Assembly: GCA_900323505.1 (NCBI GenBank)
Contig: OOIN01000004.1
Span: 1,674,001-1,738,000 of the forward strand
DNA length: 64,000 nt
Reading direction: 5' to 3'
DNA from: Ustilago trichophora
Lineage: Eukaryota; Basidiomycota; Ustilaginomycetes; Ustilaginales; Ustilaginaceae
How positions within the stretch are numbered: the stretch's first letter is position 1; every line of letters begins with the position of its first letter. The position numbers and the translations under genes were made by a program. The notes under the pieces were generated by a model. The model searched no databases, was not told the DNA's origin, and saw only the letters and a program-made list of their open reading frames with translations. Positions 61,201 to 64,000 of this stretch are shown here, one piece after another.

Positions 61201-62954
61201 AACATGAACACAACAGTTTGTGGCTGCTCTCTCGATCCTCTCAGTCTCTCGGGAGGGAGGGGAGGAGACCTTGTTCTGAATCACATCTCGTTTGATCGAA
61301 GCGAGATGCAGCAAGCTGCAGTTCATGGCAGCTGGGCTTCAAAAAAGGAAGGAGAAAAAAAAAAATAGGGGAGCAAAGAAGGAAAAGAAAGAAGAAAATC
61401 GGCTCATGCTCTTTCGACTTCGGAGCTTGAGCCTCTCTCTCTCTCTCTCTCTGTCTGTCTGTATCCTTTTTGTCTGCATCCACGGCCCATCTTCTGATCG
61501 ACTGTCCAGGGCGCTGCGCTGCCTTCTCCTATCTATGGAAACGACTGTGATGCAGAAGAGCATGAACTGCAAACACCACAACAAGCATCGCTGACGATGC
61601 TCTTTGCTCTCCAATCGGTTGTCATGCCAACTTCAGTGTAGAGGAGAACAAACATGCTGGGATGCAGCGGTCCTTATGCTTTCGTTGCATTGTCTTATGG
61701 TTCCAGCCACTGCCCACCAAACAACCGGACAAATGACGGAGAGACTCGAATCTGAGTGCAACGACGCACACGCTGCTTGAATCGGTACAGCGACTTTTGT
61801 TGAAGCAGACAGAGAAGCAGACACACGAGATCTGTGCAACCCCCGAGATCCACACACACTAGAGGAGGTAACCGTTTGAAGAAATAAAATAATAAATTGT
61901 AAAAGAAAAAGGCCAAGAATCCGAATCCAAGAAATAGAGCTGATTCTCACAAACATGCCTCTGGCGCCTCTGTCGGTGTCAATCGTGCTCGATGGCGTGG
62001 TCGAAGACCCTTTTTCCTCTCCTTTTTTTCTTTTTTTTTCTTTTCTTTTTTTTTGTGTTTAAGTTGACTAAAAGGGGGACTTCGCGTGTCACTTGGACGC
62101 GGTGTGTCTGTGTCTCTGTTCCAGTCTCTCTGCACAACTGCGCACAGAACGCTCACGCAACGACACTCCCACGCACACTTGGATTCTGTGTATCGCTTTC
62201 AGAATCGCATAAGACACACACACACAGAGAAAGAAGAGAGAGAGAGAGAGGAAGAAAGAAGAAAGAGGGCTCTCTTGGGAGAAATCATCATTGCAAGCGA
62301 TCCATACCCAAAGAGCACACACACCTTCCTCTTTCGGGATTGTTCACCTTTTCCTTTTGGTGGCTGTCACAAGGTCACTTCTCACTCCCTTCTTCTCCTC
62401 TGCCGTCACTTGTTGCTGGTCGACTTTCCCCCCATCAACCCACCAACCAACCAACGCACCGACCGTATAACCGACCACCATCAATCCCTGCCAACATAAC
62501 CCTCCTATTCACGCCGCCGCCTTCCCCTCGTCTCATCTCGGGTCTATTGCAACATCGTCAAGCTACATCGGACAAGTGGCTGCTGTCGCAGACGAGCGCA
62601 ACCTAAATCCCACGCCCCACACTCTGTGCCGCACTCATCCTCAAGTTTCACAACGCCTCATTGTACACAGCCGCTTGTGGCTCTCCAGTTCCGAGCAAAT
62701 CTCAGCTCTCTCATTCCGCGATACCCGCCCGCAACCAGCTCCAAGAATTGTTCATCTTCGATCAGGCCTGAGATGCGCTGCTAAATCTAAAACGACAGCT
62801 CGCATCCATTCACGCAGGTACAGGCGTGCCGCACTCCATCCCGAACCCCATCAAGCGGTACAGCCGTCGCTCGAGCTATCACTAGACTCGCTTCAGTAGC
62901 ACAAGCAACCTTGCTTTACATCACCACTTCCACCACCCTCGATTCATCGCCAAC
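58251..62954. other. 4.7-kb region without recognised gene
   Basis: Open frames are short, scattered over both strands and unlike known proteins. From ~61990 the plus strand becomes pyrimidine-rich with CA/GA repeats (62213-62250), probably the promoter and leader of the kelch gene. A minus-strand frame at 60013-60369 has a hydrophobic segment but no further support. Confidence 0.55.
62213..62250. repeat. Compound (AC)n(AG)n tract
   Basis: ACACAC units pass into AGAG units with a short AAG interruption, ~0.7 kb upstream of the kelch gene. Confidence 0.85.
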
Positions 62955-64000
62955 ATGCATCCGTCCATCGCAAACCTGTCTTCCCGACTCCATCTCTGCT
63001 CCGGCGACGTCCCACCACCCCTTGTAGGTGCATCAGCTACGCTCGTCGAGCCAACGCACAATGGCATCGCAAGGGGCGCACAAGTCTACCTCTTTGGAGG
63101 TCGACTCGTCAGCAGCCGTAGAATGGTCAACACGCTCTATCGCCTCGATCTCGACGAGATGAAGTGGTCCAAGCTTACCCCCGGCACCAGACCCAAGCCT
63201 GCTTCTTCCGATGCATCCGAACAGCCGCAACCGCAACCGCGCTACTTTCACTCGGCTGATCTCTGGAACGACAAAATCGTGTTTTTCGGCGGCATGGGCT
63301 ACTCGCAACGTCTCGAAGACCCTCAGTCCGGAGCACCTGCTGAAGAATTATGTGTCCTCGACGAACTGCTAGCTTTCGACCTCACCTTGCAACAGTGGGA
63401 CTACACCTTTGACGTGGCATCCCATCGCTCCACCACCCAAAGTGACCCAGCCTCCAGCTCCCAGATGGACACGCTGCAGCCTGCCCCTCGATACGCCCAT
63501 CTCTCCTCCTTGTCCGGCGACACTCTTTCCATCATTGGCGGTCAGAACCTCGCCAACCAGTACGTCGAGTCTATCAATCTTTTCAGCCTGTCTCAGATCA
63601 AGTGGATCGGTGCGCAGCGCTTCCGAAAACAGTGCGGAAGCTACCGCTCGCTAGCTGTGGGCGCAAAGAGCCTCTTCAAGGACGGTGAAAAGGCCAAGTG
63701 CTATCCTCGTGCCAAAGATCCCTTGAACAGCGCCCAAGGTTCCGCCAGCACTCCAGTCTCTCACACCAGCGCACCAACTCCTCTCAACGGCACTTCGGCT
63801 CAGAACGGCGATGCAGTAGACAGGTCCGGCAAGGTCGAGCAGAACCCGCTTCCAATGAGCTGCCAACCCGAGTCGGACCAAGCACTGCCAGTCTACCTCT
63901 ACTCGAACTACAACTTTACCGATGTCCGAAGAGAGCTCGAGGTGCTCACCCTTCGCGGCGACACCGATGCTTCTGCTGTCACAGAGACAGACAAGCTGCA
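62955..64000 (+). CDS. Kelch-repeat protein, Ral2-like (partial, cut by window end)
   Basis: The frame opens with ATG at 62955 and stays open to the window edge, giving at least 348 residues; the 3' part is missing. It begins MHPSIANLSSRLHLCSGDV followed by PPPLVGASATLV. Kelch blades are visible: VYLFGGR (~residue 47), PRYFHSADLWNDKIVFFGGMG (~94-115), LLAFDLTLQQWDY (~142), and PRYAHLSSLSGDTLSIIGGQN (~175-195). The opening RLHL...GDVPPPLVGAS resembles fission yeast Ral2, a kelch protein needed for Ras1 activation in mating and cell shape. A Ser/Pro/Asn-rich insertion follows at ~240-310. No intron was needed. Kelch assignment is firm, Ral2 assignment tentative. Confidence 0.8.
   Translation, partial: MHPSIANLSSRLHLCSGDVPPPLVGASATLVEPTHNGIARGAQVYLFGGRLVSSRRMVNTLYRLDLDEMKWSKLTPGTRPKPASSDASEQPQPQPRYFHSADLWNDKIVFFGGMGYSQRLEDPQSGAPAEELCVLDELLAFDLTLQQWDYTFDVASHRSTTQSDPASSSQMDTLQPAPRYAHLSSLSGDTLSIIGGQNLANQYVESINLFSLSQIKWIGAQRFRKQCGSYRSLAVGAKSLFKDGEKAKCYPRAKDPLNSAQGSASTPVSHTSAPTPLNGTSAQNGDAVDRSGKVEQNPLPMSCQPESDQALPVYLYSNYNFTDVRRELEVLTLRGDTDASAVTETDKL

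Overview
The window looks like nuclear DNA of a basidiomycete smut fungus (Ustilaginales, an Ustilago/Sporisorium-type genome). The reasons are GC-rich coding regions, mostly intronless genes with a few short GT-AG introns near gene ends, long pyrimidine-rich leaders, many intergenic microsatellites, nuclear tRNA genes with introns, and conserved fungal proteins (Met6, calcineurin A, Rrp41, Apc2, proteasome beta-6, a Crh-type GH16 enzyme). The genus assignment is an inference.

Layout. 0-7.4 kb: a DUF4504-like hypothetical gene (-), tRNA-Arg(TCG), a possible Sld7-type replication gene (+) and a 1310-residue coiled-coil protein (-). 7.9-19 kb: MET6 (-, with a 5-base coding first exon), a GRAM-TBC-EF-hand Rab GAP of the Gyp2/Mdr1 type (+), calcineurin A (+) and a small proline-rich protein with a 10-codon last exon (-). 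19-25.3 kb: tRNA-Pro(AGG), a secreted protein assembled here from two exons (+) and an acyl-CoA-ligase-type enzyme (+). 25.7-36.6 kb: RRP41/SKI6 (-) and APC2 (+) back to back, PRE7 (-), an HxxxD acyltransferase (-) and a single-pass membrane protein (+). 40.8-48.6 kb: a 2573-residue type II membrane protein made of three tandem ~750-residue units (DUF3712-like). 49.5-56.4 kb: an unknown low-complexity/coiled-coil protein (-) and a Crh-type GH16 transglycosylase with a long cytoplasmic tail (-). 57.5-58.1 kb: a tandem duplication of tRNA-Pro(AGG). 62.96 kb to the end: a kelch protein of the Ral2 kind, cut by the window edge.

Most genes are unrelated housekeeping genes, as expected in a fungus; there is no biosynthetic cluster, no transposon ORF and no CRISPR. 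Themes that recur are cell surface and secretion (secreted protein, Crh enzyme, giant membrane protein), signalling (calcineurin, Rab GAP, Ral2-like) and protein turnover (Apc2, Pre7).

The least explained signals are: (1) arrays of the unit GTACTG/GTACAG, some perfect palindromes of 20-24 bp, in at least eight intergenic places and in no accepted coding region; (2) the threefold internal repeat of the giant membrane protein with a KKR processing-like site between units I and II; (3) a cysteine-rich orphan ORF next to a 26-base G run; and (4) long gene-free stretches (36.6-40.8, 51.2-54.1, 56.4-62.9 kb), unusual for a compact smut genome.
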